From Scilla litardierei (lineage: Eukaryota; Streptophyta; Magnoliopsida; Asparagales; Asparagaceae), in assembly GCA_030789695.1 (NCBI GenBank), contig CM061142.1, positions 283,776,165 to 283,840,164 of the forward strand: a DNA stretch of 64,000 bases, read 5' to 3'. The first letter of the stretch is position 1; the number at the start of each line of letters is the position of its first letter. A model generated the notes under the pieces. It was not told the DNA's origin and did not search any database. It was given only the letters and a program-made list of their open reading frames with translations. This document shows positions 53,603 to 64,000 of the stretch, piece by piece. A program made the translations under genes and the position numbers.

Positions 53603-56006
53603 GCACCATTCTAGTGTCCTCTCACCCAGCCTTGGCTTTGTTCGACTCCGGTGCATCTATGTGCATCATATCCCGGAGGTTTGCAACAAAGCACTCTATC
53701 CCCACCCATACACTCCCTAAGTGTTGGGACATTACCACAGGGAACGGAGTGGTGACGGTAAAATTGGGATGTCGATCGATTTCTTTAGTGATCAGTGGAC
53801 ACGAGCTCTTTGCAGATTTCATTGTCCACGATCTGCCACATTTCGATGTCTTCTTGGCATCGATTGGTTGGGATATTTCCACGCCTCGATCGACTGTCAC
53901 AGTAAGAGGGTGGTGTTCCGGATTCCAGGTCATCCGGAGTTCGAGTTTCGCAGCAGGGATGAGTCGCTTGGGCCCATCAGATTTCGGGCCAAGCTGGAGG
54001 TGCCGATTGTTACAGCCATGTACATGGAGATGGAGATCGAGAGACCAGCAGTCGTCAGAGACTTCGACGACGTCTTCCCGGAGGATATCTCAGGTTTGCC
54101 ACCCGACAGAGCTTTAGAGTTTGGAATTGATCTTATGCCGGGAGCGCAACCGATATCGAAGGCGCCGTACCGTATGGCCCCCGCTGAGTTCGAGGAGCTG
54201 CGGAAGCAGTTGGATGAGTTGCTGCAGAAGGGTTTCATCCACCCTAGTGTGTCACCGTGGGGTGCACCTGTTTTGCTTGTAAAGAAGAAGGATGGGTCCC
54301 GCAGGATGTGCGTGGACTATCGAGGATTGAATGCTCCGCGCATCGACGATATCTTTGACCAGCTTGGAGGTTCGAGAGTCTTCTCGAAGTTGGACTTGAG
54401 GAGTGGATACCACCAGTTGAAGGTAAAGAAGGACGATGTTCAGAAGACGGCTTTCTGGACAAAGTACGGACATTATGAGTTCGTGGTCATGCCGTTTGGC
54501 GTGACCAATGCTCCGGCTGTGTTCATGAATTTGATGAATTTAATATTCTACGACTTCCTGGACAAGTTTGTTGTCATCTTCATTGATGACATTCTTATTT
54601 ATTCGAAGTCTGAGGAGGAGCACAGCTGTCATCTGAGGACCGTGCTGGAGACGCTGAGGAGACATAAGCTTTATGCCAAGTATAGCAAGTGCGAGTTCTG
54701 GCTGGACAGAGTCGCATTCCTGGGACACGTGGTGTCCGATGATGGCATATCTGTGGATCCGGAGAAGGTTAGAGCAGTCAGAGATTGGCCGACTCCGCAG
54801 TCAGCGTCCGACATCAGGAGCTTCCTTGGTTTAGCAGGCTATTATCGGTGGTTCATCAAAGATTTCTCGAAGATTGCAGAGCCGATGACGAAGCTGACGA
54901 GGAAGGACGAGGAGTTTATTTGGTCAGATGCTTGTGAGGAGGCCTTCAGTATCTTGAAGGCGAGATTGACCACCGCACCGGTGTTGGCAGTACTGGATCG
55001 AAGCGGAGGCTTCGAAGTTTATTGTGATGCATCAGGGAAGGGCCTAGGATGCGTCTTGCATCAGCATGGCCACGTGGCCACGTATGCTTCTCGTCAGTTG
55101 AGGACTCATGAGAAGAATTACCCGACGCACGATCTGGAGTTGGCAGCAGTGATTTTTGCACTGAAGATTTGGAGGCACTTCTTGCTAGGTGAGAGTGTGA
55201 AGATTTTCACCGATCACAAGATTTTGAAGTACATCTTTACGCAGAAGGAGCTCAACATGCGTCAGAGGCGATGGTTAGAGTTCATGGCTGACTACGAGAT
55301 TGATTTGCAGTATCATCCGGGGAAGGTGAACGTAGTGCCGGATGCCTTGAGTAGACTTCCTACTGCGATGATGCTTACAGCAGACTGTAGGATTCAGCAG
55401 GAGCTGAGGGAGATGGATTTGGAGGTTGTCCTACCTGGTGTGGTTCGTTCGTTCATGAATTTGCAGATTCAGTCCACGATCGTGGATCGGATCAAGGCAG
55501 CACAGGCAGGAGATCCGAAGCTGCAGAGGATCAGGAGGCAGGTTGAAGCTGGACTACGGACGGAGTTCGTGATTCATGAGGATGGTTCGCTGTGGTACGG
55601 CAGTAGACTCTGTGTACCTGCAGGTGAGGTTCGTGAGGAGCTGTTGAGCGAGGCTCATAGCTCGCCTTATTCTATACATCCTGGAGGCACCAAGATGTAT
55701 AAGGACCTCCGTCTAAATTATTGGTGGATTGGCATGAAGAGGAGTGTGGCACGGAGCGTTGCCAAGTGTTTGATATGCCAACAGGTGAAGGCTGAGCACC
55801 ATCGTACTGCTGGGTTGTTGCAACCGCTTCCCATTCCAGAGTGGAAGTGGCAACATATTACGATGGACTTCGTGACTGGTTTACCTCGGACCCCGCGACA
55901 GAACGACGCAGTTTGGGTGATCGTGGATCGGTTGACCAAGTCTGCGCACTTTATCCCTTTCCGGGTGGGCCAGTCTACGGAAGCTTTGGCGAGGAAATAT
56001 CTGGAG
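53603..56006 (+). pseudogene. TK4 protease, reverse transcriptase, RNase H, integrase N-terminal half
   Basis: Protease with DSGA (LALFDSGASMCIISRRF). A one-base shift near 53845-53860 moves reading from the frame ending HFDVFLAS to the one continuing [19 protein letters not shown] carries [11 protein letters not shown], then jumps directly to [13 protein letters not shown]; compared with TK1 about ten codons (the ITVKNKY segment) are missing in frame. The catalytic FIDDILIYS is intact. RNase H ([25 protein letters not shown]) and the integrase zinc region ([16 protein letters not shown]), with [11 protein letters not shown], complete the exon. It ends at KYLE before intron 2. Confidence 0.93.
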
Positions 56007-56083
56007 GTAAAGTTCCGTTCTACTTTTACTTCTATTCTGATTTCCTCTTTGAAATAGTCGTGACATAGACCGTGTACGTGCAG
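56007..56083 (+). other. Candidate intron 2 inside TK4 integrase
   Basis: Exon ...ATATCTGGAG, intron GTAAAGTTCC...TACGTGCAG, exon GAGATTGTACGC. 77 bp, T-rich. Splicing in phase 0 gives [16 protein letters not shown], restoring integrase. TK1 has a 69-bp intron at the same codon boundary with different internal bases. Confidence 0.78.
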
Positions 56084-56573
56084 GAGATTGTACGCTTACA
56101 TGGAGTCCCCGTGAGCATTGTGTCTGACCGAGACATGAGGTTCACGTCTCAGTTCTGGAGAAGTCTGCAGGAGCATTTGGGTACGAGTCTGAGTTTCAGC
56201 ACGGCGTACCACCCGCAGACTGATGGCCAGTCCGAGAGGACTATTCAGATACTGGAGGATATGCTGCGAGCTTGTGCGCTCGATTTGAAGGGATCATGTG
56301 AGGACCATCTTCACTTGGTGGAGTTTTCATATAACAACAGCTACCAGGCGAGCATTGGCATGGCGCCGTTTGCTACCTTATATGGAAGGAAATGTCGATC
56401 GCCACTGAGCTGGGATGACATCGGAGATCGGGAGCTGTTGGGTCCGGAGATGATAGTTGAAGCTGTGGATGTCGTGAGGGACATCAGGGAGAAGCTTAGA
56501 GTTGCACAGGATCGCTTCAAGCATTGGGCAGATGCCAAGAGGAGACCTTTGGAGTTCCAGCCTGGAGATCACG
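56084..56573 (+). pseudogene. TK4 integrase core, C-terminal part, interrupted by S2
   Basis: [20 protein letters not shown] with the second catalytic Asp, [17 protein letters not shown] with the Glu, then [20 protein letters not shown] and [12 protein letters not shown]. The open frame is broken at 56574, where solo LTR S2 begins; its reading into S2 ([12 protein letters not shown]) is spurious. Without S2 the codons GAT-CAC-GTC continue directly at 59893. Confidence 0.93.
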
Positions 56574-59500
56574 TGTCACGCCCCGCTTCCCAAAAATACG
56601 GAGGCGAAGCGTGACAAGGCCCGCTTAGGCCGGAGCTGTGAAGCTCGGACCCAATAAGCGTCTGTGTGGTACTCCAAGACGAAGGAACAGGTCCCTGCAG
56701 GTTAGTACGGAACAATAAAAGTACTAAAAGAGATGCATTCATTTTATTCCACAGATATCAGAAAAGTACGGAGAGTCTAAACAAAAGCCAATACGGCTAC
56801 AAAACAGCTGAAGTAAACTAATGGTGCAAGCACCCAACCTAGACAGAAAGTAAACGGTGCTACGCACCCAACCTAAACTGCAGTGACACCTCTGAACCAG
56901 CAACGTGAAGATCTCTAGCTCCGGTCCTCCTCGGGCACGTACTCCGGCTCAAAGTCCTCTGGCTTAAAGTCCTTTGGCAGATCAGTGTACTATGGCTCAA
57001 CACCTGACGTACGACACCCAAAAGAAAGGAACTGTACGTCAGGTAAAGTCTACAAAAAGGAGGTTAGACTCTACTGCAAGTGCACCGAACTATTAAACAA
57101 CGGTTTAATGGTTGATTAGCATGCTGGGGTTATAACAGAGTGACAACAGAAAGTAAACGCAGCAGGAAAGTAAAACGCGACAAGCAGTAGTCGTAGAGTG
57201 TGCCACCGACTACGGGGCTAGCCTAACCAGTGTCAAGACAAGACGTGACAAGATGAAACGTGACAGGACAAGACAAGACATGAGAAGACAATTGAGACAT
57301 GAAGGGTTCACACCTTACGGTTCGAGGGGGATCAGACCCTCTTGCCGTGCGCATGCTCAACCCTACCCCAAACCCCAGAACTCAGGACAAGACAATATAG
57401 GGCCACTCACTCTGCTAGGTGAGTGCCTCTATCCCCACGGTCGGTAGCGTATCATTCACTCTGCTAGGTGAGCGACTAACGCCTCGTAGGTGAAACCGTA
57501 CAACTGTATAGGACTACTCACTCTGCTAGGTGAGCGTCTCTATCCTCTCGGTCTGCTGGGACACTCACTCTGCTAGGTGGGTGCCGAGCTTCCCGCAGGT
57601 GTTCTGTAACAAAGATCACTCACTCTGCTAGGTGAGCGTCTCATTGCCCACAGGCTGTGTATCCGTACAAGGGATCACTCAGAGAGTGCCCTATTGCCCG
57701 CAGGCTGTGCAAAACGGGACATGACGTGACAAGACAGGAAGGGTTATTCTAGGGTGTCCACACACACGCACACACATGATAGCCCTACAATATCAAAAGT
57801 TGTTGTTGTCAGGCTCAGACTTCGTCGTCAAGTCTGAGCCGTTAGGAGTCGTCCCGGACGCTATCATTTCACGTCCGGTTCTCTTTGTTCACGGTTTAAT
57901 AGTTCTAACAGTCTAAGGCCTAGGCACGGCCGAAAGAGCAAGTGAGTACACTTGCCTGCGGTGGCGAGTGTGTCGTCCGTCCGGGGCGTCTCGTCCAGGC
58001 GTCTCGTCCGCAGCAGTCCGTCTGAAACAGGTCATGGCGACGGTGTCAGGTCACGTTTTTCAATAATCCTATTTAGGTTTTGTTTCTAGGTCGTCGGGAC
58101 TACCCTAATCGTCGAAAGTCACATTTTGGTGTTTATTCAACCTAGATCGACCACTATCCTATGTGCACAGAAAGTTTGTCTGATTGTCGATCTTTCTACA
58201 GTGAGCAGCGTTTTACAAGAACTGAAAGTAAATTTAGTTATAGTTGTCAAGTTTTAGTTTAGGGTTTGATTTTGCTACGGTGTGGGTTCTCTACGAGTTA
58301 GAAAAACCAACCTCTCCGGTGTTCGACGTAGAACGGAAGTAGGGTCTGAACGGCAACCGATCTGAACGGCACGGCTACAGAACGTCTTCTTGTGGCGTCT
58401 CGGTCGGCGGCGAGTGGTCAAGGTGACTGAGCGCAGGCGAGATGGCTGAGGGAGGCGTGGAATTATCTGCGTAATGGATTGTAACATCAACTCGAAACAG
58501 TAAGCTTAACTAATATATATTATTATTAACTGAATCTAATATCTTATCCAGCGAACTATTATCAAAACTAAATCTTACCCATGCGGTATAATACTAACAG
58601 TGTGACATTAGGATAATTATAACATTATAACATCATATTATAAATAAGTATAACATTATTTGTTAATACCAATAGTACTCATAATGTTACTCTGTTCTTC
58701 TTAACTGAACACTCGGCGATGGGGCATTGGGTGATGGCGCTCAGCGGTAGGCGAGAGGGAGCAATTACGGGAGGCGGAGGCTGATCGGTCTCGGTGGTGT
58801 GCAGGCGGGAGGAAGGAAAGGCCTGAGGGCTGGTGGGTACGAAGAGGTCAGGGAGGAGACAGAGGAGGCTGCAGCCTTCAGCAAGGATCGACGGTGTTGC
58901 TGGCGGTCTGCGACAGGCTTCGCCGTGGATGAGAGACGCGGCGGCAGTGGAGATGCGCAGCAGCGGCGGCGGTGCTGGGGGAGCGCGCGCGGTGGCGAGA
59001 TCACCGGAGGCACCGGGGTCAGGCAGCAATCGGGGGCTGTGGTAGTGCGCAGTGGCGCGCTGCGGATCGCAGGGTGGTGCTGTGCGGGGAGCGGCGGGCG
59101 GCTGCAGATCGCTGCAGCGGCGTCGGGCTGTGGAGATAAGGGCGCGGGCGACGAGAGATCTACGGCGCTGAGAGGGGAGAGGGGAGGAGCGAGAGGGAGG
59201 GATCTAGGGAAAATTTGGGTTTTTTTTTGTTTTTGGGGGGGCCCGGCGGCTGTGAAGAAGCCCTGGGGATGAAACGTGATAGATCTAGGGTTAGGTAGGG
59301 TTAGGGTTTATAATAATAATAAAATTGATATTTATCTGTAAGATTTATAGTTAAAAGGGATAGATAAAGAGGTAGAGGGGTGTACAATTAGGGGTAAGTC
59401 TGGGGGACCATAGAGGAGAAGATTAGGAAAGATATTAAGAAAATAATTAGGGATATAAAACAGATTTGATATCAAATTCGAAACTTGGAACAGATGGGGA

Positions 59501-59887
59501 GATCGACGGTCGAGACTTCTCCGAGCGATATCTCGCAATCCGGGCGTCAGAAAAATAATCCGAAAATACCGGGGCGATCGTGGAGACGTGACGCACAGAT
59601 CTACGGAGCCTGATCATGCGCTACGCCTACCAAGAATTTAAGTAAAATTGGAAACGGCGTTTCGAGGTAAATGACTAAAACGCCCTTATCATTCAAAGTC
59701 GTTTTGCGAGAAAACGAGCCGTGAAACGACGTTCCCAAAAATTACGATAAAATCCTACACCCCAAAGCGATCGCAACGGCATATCACATCGCATATGCCG
59801 GAGCCCAGAAATAGCCAAATAAAAATACGTGCACGATAAAGCACGTGCACGCAGAAAAAATAATAAGGTCGGAAAGCGACCGTTACA
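56574..59887 (-). repeat. S2: solo LTR of a related chromovirus, inserted in TK4 integrase
   Basis: 3314 bp. The minus strand begins TGTAACGGTCGCTTTCC at 59887 and ends GGGGCGTGACA at 56574, flanked by the perfect duplication TCACG (56569-56573, 59888-59892). G-box GCACGTGCAC at 59841-59850. The GC-rich segment (58720-59250) holds long but unsupported ORFs on both strands. Donor-like AG|GTTGGT is at 58312/58311, hairpin repeats CTCACTCTGCTAGGTGAG are at about 57405-57640, and the acidic-ORF exon is at 57049-56915. Confidence 0.95.
56915..57049 (-). pseudogene. S2 LTR-encoded acidic ORF, exon 2 (broken)
   Basis: After CCTCCTTTTTGTAG the minus strand reads LYLTYSSF, as in S1 and TK4. One base is then missing before the TSGVEP part, and a stop replaces the residue after VEP. 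The acidic end (FEPEYVPEEDRS) and final stop at 56915-56917 are still recognisable. The exon-1 side is also one base short of frame. Confidence 0.5.
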
Positions 59888-59892
59888 TCACG

Positions 59893-60308
59893 TCTTCCTG
59901 AAGATTTCTCCGAACCGCGGAGTTATTCGTTTTGGGAAGAAGGGCAAGCTGAGTCCGAGGTATATTGGACCATTTGACGTGCTAGAGCGTGTGGGAGCAG
60001 TGGCCTATCGCCTTGCTCTGCCACCATCTTTGGAGGGTGTTCACGACGTATTCCACGTATCTCAGCTACGTCGGTACGTCAGTGATCCGTCACACACGGT
60101 CAATTTCTCGGAGATTACGGTTCGACCGGACCTGACATATGACCAGCAGCCTGTGCAGATCTTGGACCGTCGACAGAAGCAGTTGAGGAATAAGATAGTC
60201 GACCTGGTGAGAGTGATGTGGCGTCACGGATCGCCTGGAGAGTCCACCTGGGAGCGTGAGGATGATATGAGAGAGCGCTTCCCGCATCTTTTTCCCAGCA
60301 ATGCTTGA
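59893..60308 (+). pseudogene. TK4 integrase tail and chromodomain
   Basis: Resumes after S2 as [20 protein letters not shown], the GPY/F region ([20 protein letters not shown]), [17 protein letters not shown], then the chromodomain ([41 protein letters not shown]) and the stop at 60306-60308. The sequence is intact by itself and nearly identical in length to TK1. The chromodomain places the element in the Tekay clade of chromoviruses. Confidence 0.92.
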
Positions 60309-60339
60309 TGTTGATTCCGAAGACGGAATCATTTCTAAG

Positions 60340-60349
60340 TTGGGGAGGA
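60340..60349 (+). promoter_or_regulatory. TK4 polypurine tract
   Basis: TTGGGGAGGA immediately before the 3' LTR TG at 60350. Confidence 0.85.
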
Positions 60350-63336
60350 TGTAACGGTCGGTTTCCGATCGTACTTTCTTTGTGCACGTGCTTATTTTTG
60401 ACTTTATTTGATTTTGATCATTATTGTGTGATATATCGACGTGATCGTCTCTGGAAGTATTAGATTGTGGAATAACTTTGTAACAACATATCTCGAGTTG
60501 TTCTTCAGCGATGCTATCTTAATTGACGCGACGTCGCGACTTTCTGTTTTGATACGAGACGTTACGAATTTTAGTTTCGTTTCTCAAAATCGAAATTTAG
60601 ATCCGTCTTCTTCACTATCTTTCTTTAGTCATCTAGAACACCCCATAATTATGTTATAATTTTTGGACTTAATTTGACCTATTTTCCATTTTTTGAAAGT
60701 TTTAAATAATTTTAAAACCTATTTTTATAAGAGTTTTAATTACAATAAAATTCCTATATTATAATAACATATTAAAGAATTTTTAGGCAAAATTTTAGAA
60801 TTTTTGGCCGCACCCATTTTGCGTGAGGGAGAGGAGAATGATTTTTAACTAAATTAATTATTTTAAATTATTTTAATAACGTTCTTCTGAACCCTAACCC
60901 TAACCCTAGCTCTAACCTATTTAAATTAGCCCTAGGCAAAGTTTTTTCATCATTGCTCAAAACCCTGGCCGCCGTTTCCTCTTCCAAAGCTTCGTCGCAA
61001 CGTTGCGACGATCGCACAGCGCACGACCGGAGCTCACCCCCGCACATCCCCGTGCACGACCGGAGCAAGCCCCCGCATCGCCGCTGCATCGCACCCCGCT
61101 GTCGCCCCGCTCCGATTGAGGCTTTCTCTCGGTCTGACCGAGAGACTTCCTCGCACAGCCGCCCGCACCGCTCCGCTCCGCATCGCCAAGCGCCCGACCG
61201 ACCCGCCTTGTCGGTCTGACCGAGACGCCGCCCCGCTGCATCGCCCCCATCGCTTCGCCCGCACCCACAGCGCACGACCGATGGGATCTGTCGGTCTGAC
61301 CGACGATTTCCCTCGCACCGCCGCTGCGACCGACCCCGCCGCATCACAGCTCGCACGACCGAGAGCCTCTCTCGGTCTGACCGAGAGGAACCCCCGCACC
61401 CGCAGTGAACGACCGACGACCAAACGTCGCAAGTTGGTTTCTCCCACACCAACTTCTGTGGTGGGCCCCCCAAGTGCTCCTGAGGTGTTGTGGGCCCCCT
61501 TGGACCCCTAGCACTGCTGTGGGCCCCACTTGGACGTGCTACTTCGCGGATTTGCCGTCTACGACGTTGCGACACGTCGTAGGCCTTCGTCGCAAGTTCG
61601 AACTTTTGGAGAGACGTGCGAGGACCAGATCTGAAGCTGAGGAGTTCTCCGATCAGACCCGACATCCAATCTACAGCAAACTCCGGTTCAGGTTGGTTCC
61701 CCGAAACTCGTAGAAACCCGCACAATAGCTGACTGAACCCTAAACTAAAAACCGTCAACTTGAACTAAATTTACTTTCTAGCTCCTGTAAAATGTTGTTC
61801 GAACATAGAAAATCGACGAACGGACTTTGTTGACTGTGCACATAGGATAGATCGTCGATTAGGCTGAACATCAAAAAGTGACTTTTGACGAATAGATAGT
61901 CCCGAAAACCTAGAAACGAAACCTAATAGGATTTGATGAATTTGAGACCTGACATCGTCGCCGTGGCGATATTTCAGACGGACTTCCGTGGACGAGACGC
62001 TTGGACGAGGCGCTTCGAGAGGACGACACACTCGCCATCGCAGGCAAGTGTATCCACTTGCACTTTTGGCCGTGTTTAGGCCTTAGTTGGTTAGAATTGT
62101 TAACTGTGAACAATTAGAACCGGACGTGAAATGATAGCGTCCGGGACGACTCCTGACGGCTCAGACTTGACGACGAAGTCTGAGCCCGACAACAACAATT
62201 TTTGACATCATAGGGCTATCATGTGTGTGCGTGTGTGTGGACACCCTAGAATAACCCTTCCCGTCTTGTCACGTCACGTCCCGTCTTGCACAGCCCGCTG
62301 GGCAATAGGGCACTCGCCGAGTGATCCCTTGTACTGATTCACAGCCTGCGGGCAATAGGGCACTCTCCAAGTTGAGAGGGTGATCCCTTGTACTGATACA
62401 CAGCCCGAGGGCAATAGGGCACTCTCCAAGCTAGAGAGAGTGATCCCTTGTACTAATTCTCAGCCTGCGGGCAATAGGGCACTCGCCAAGCTAGAGCGAG
62501 TGATCCCTTGTACTGGTGTCTTGTCTTGTCTTGTCTTGTCTTGTCTTGGGGTTTGGGGTTGGGTTGAGCGTGCGCACGGCAAGAGGGTCTGATCCCCCTC
62601 GAACCGTAAGGCGTGAACCCTTTTCGTGTCTCACTTGTCTTGTCCTGCCTTGCTTCCGTCACGTCACGTCTTGTCCTGACACCTGTAGGCTAGTCCCGTA
62701 GTTGGTAGCACACGCTACAACTACTACTTGTTGCGCTTTACTTTCCTGCTACGTTACTTCTCTTGTACTTGTTGTAACCCCAGCATGCTAATCAACCAGT
62801 AAAACGTTGTCTAAAAAGTTGATACACTTGTAGTTTGGTCTAACCCTTTTTGTAGACCTGACCTGACGTACAGTTCCTTCTTTTGGTGATGTACGTCAGG
62901 TGTTGAGCCAGAGTACGTCGACGAGGCGGACTTGCCAGCTGACGGAGAGCCGGAGGACGTTGATCCGGAGTACGACCCGGAGGAGGACCAGAGTTAGAGG
63001 CCTCTTGTTGCTGATCCAGATTTCTGTTCCAGTTTAGATTGGGTGGGTAGCACATGTTGTTTCCTTGTCTAGGTTGGGTGCTTGCACCAGTAGTTTCTTT
63101 TCTGCAGTTGTAGCCTTCGGGCGTTTTAGACTCTCAGTACTTTTGGATGTTTTATTTGGAATAAAATGAAATGATATCTCTTTTCAATACTTTGTTGTTT
63201 CCGTACTAACTTGCAGGGACCTGTTTCCTCTGTTTGGAATATCACAGACGCTTATTGGGTCCGGGCTCTTAGCCCTGGCCTAAGCGGGCCTTAGTCACGC
63301 TTCGCCTCCGACCTTTTTGGGAAGCGGGGCGTGACA
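60350..63336 (+). repeat. TK4 3' LTR
   Basis: 2987 bp, TGTAACGGTCGG to GGGGCGTGACA, near-identical to the 5' LTR. It lacks the 18-bp duplication holding the second GTGCACGTGC. TATA 60918-60925, donor-like CAG|GTTGGT 61691/61692, hairpin repeats about 62309-62506, acceptor 62855/62856, acidic ORF exon 62856-62997, AATAAA 63160-63165. The 296-codon minus-strand ORF (60868-61758) is a GC-rich shadow. Confidence 0.95.
62856..62997 (+). other. Acidic ORF exon 2 in TK4 3' LTR
   Basis: Same frame and length as 51737-51878 (142 bp), open from the acceptor to TAG 62995-62997. The only coding change I see between the two LTR copies lies in the hairpin loop/arm region (TGCTGT to TGATGT). Confidence 0.5.
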
Positions 63337-64000
63337 TTCACTTCTCCGTGTTTTTGCGTGTTTGCAGGAGTTTGCCAACGTAGGGGACACATAACGAGGA
63401 TATCATAAGTCCCCAGAGCAACAGGAGGAGTCACGCGTGATCCAGGGGGTCAAACGACCAAGATTACTATCTTTCAAACCCCACCCGATCGGTTGGATAC
63501 AGCCAACCGATCGGGTGATGCACGCATGCACGACCCGGACAGCTGCTGAAGCAAGAGAGCATCAACCGACTGGGTCGACGACCGGTTCAGCCCAACAGAC
63601 TTCTCGGAAAATTGAAGCTGAATTCCAACCGATCGGGTGACCTTCATCCGATCTGTTCATCTGTAGCCGATTCCCCCAAAGACACGACCCGGAGAGCTCA
63701 CTTGACAGCCAGCAGACCGTGCCAAAAAGTCGCAAGTTACTGTCTTTTGGGCGATGTTTTCCAACCGATCGGTTGATTTATCAACCGATCGGTTCACCCG
63801 ATGACCGCAAGATCCAAACGACGAGCCGCTTGAGCCAACCGACCGTGTCGAGTGACCGGGTGAAGTTTCTGAAGAGCGCTGCCGAAGAACGAAGCAGGTC
63901 ACCCGATCGGTTGATACTTCAATCGATCAGGTGACATCGTTTTCTATATATAGAAGCCCTAGGTTTTCAGAAATGGGGCTGATTATTTTTTCTGTCTTTT
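63337..64000 (+). repeat. Athila 3' LTR, part 2 (continues past window)
   Basis: Begins with the repeated target TTCAC and continues the LTR from the point left at 49215 (CTTCTCCGTGTTTTTGCG). Matches 40551-41216 of the 5' LTR with many substitutions. It holds the U3 hairpins, the first a perfect 15-bp stem (63482-63517), and TATATATA at 63945-63952. About 0.9 kb of LTR should follow outside the window. Confidence 0.93.

Larger units (their letters stand above)
49216..63336 (+). mobile_element. TK4: Tekay/Del-type chromovirus, both LTRs present
   Basis: 14.1 kb, flanked by the perfect 5-bp duplication TTCAC (49211-49215, 63337-63341), inserted in the Athila 3' LTR. Order: 5' LTR, tRNA-Ile primer site, gag, intron, protease/RT/RNase H/integrase, second intron, integrase remainder split by solo LTR S2, chromodomain, polypurine tract, 3' LTR. 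Over about 540 bases from 49321 I count roughly 13 substitutions between its LTRs, with fewer in later stretches, so it is a recent insertion. Gag has a stop, protease a frameshift and RT a small deletion, so it is not autonomous. Confidence 0.95.
40444..64000 (+). mobile_element. ATH: Athila-lineage Ty3/gypsy element, right end beyond window
   Basis: 5' LTR 40444-42131, tRNA-Asp primer site 42139-42156, a short leader with almost no gag, pol at 43043-45924 with Athila-type sequence, a 3.2-kb 3' internal region, and a polypurine tract. The 3' LTR starts at 49109 and is interrupted at 49215 by TK4; it resumes after 63336 and runs off the window. LTR ends are TGACGT...ACGTCA. In the first 107 bases the two LTRs differ at about nine or ten positions, far more than the LTRs of TK4, consistent with an older insertion. 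The upstream flank ATACT is the expected target copy; its partner is outside. Confidence 0.92.

Noticed and set aside
58679..59272. Overlapping ORFs of 116 and 157 codons on opposite strands
   Set aside because: Both fall in the GC-rich part of solo LTR S2, with low-complexity composition and no recognisable domain.

Overview
This window is plant nuclear DNA, almost certainly from a flowering plant, made almost entirely of nested LTR retrotransposons. The evidence is Tekay/Del-type chromovirus polyproteins with long LTRs (2.8-3.4 kb) and a C-terminal chromodomain, Athila-type reverse transcriptase with tRNA-Asp primer sites, and a Ty1/copia remnant. I found no host protein-coding gene, tRNA, rRNA or CRISPR array. 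The species cannot be named from this sequence.

Layout, left to right. (1) TK1, a minus-strand chromovirus, runs from beyond the left edge to 9118. It sits inside the pol gene of TK2, a second minus-strand copy of a related element (9119-17126). (2) The LTR of TK2 is interrupted by plus-strand solo LTR S1 (11389-14819, 5-bp target duplication GTACT). (3) 17127-34687 is a head-to-tail array of a short non-autonomous Athila-like element: five internal regions alternating with five LTRs, broken at both ends. (4) 34688-36300 has no gene I can recognise. 36330-39600 is a decayed minus-strand Ty1/copia pol. 39601-40443 is LTR-like debris. (5) From 40444 to beyond the right edge lies a plus-strand Athila element with a broken pol and almost no gag. 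(6) Its 3' LTR is split by TK4, a complete-ended plus-strand chromovirus (49216-63336, target duplication TTCAC). The integrase of TK4 is itself split by solo LTR S2 (56574-59887, minus strand, target duplication TCACG).

The chromoviruses share features I would not expect of the clade. All use a primer-binding site matching tRNA-Ile(AAU). All three gag-pol regions carry a short GT-AG intron before the protease, and the two with an integrase carry a second one inside it. Their LTRs appear to encode a spliced acidic peptide: a GC-rich first exon ends in a conserved RHPIY-like stretch, a 1.1-1.3 kb intron follows, and the second exon starts at a conserved acceptor. The reading frame is kept across the splice in two diverged LTR families. 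The Athila elements are rich in hairpins. Inverted 14-17 bp motifs stand just upstream of the LTR TATA box and again, with the same spacing to a TATA sequence, in the 3' internal region. A hairpin plus polypurine tract occurs twice per element in two unrelated Athila families.

Every coding region in the window carries stops, frameshifts or deletions, so none of these copies looks autonomous now. The nesting gives relative ages: the Athila element is older than TK4, which is older than S2, and TK2 is older than both TK1 and S1.
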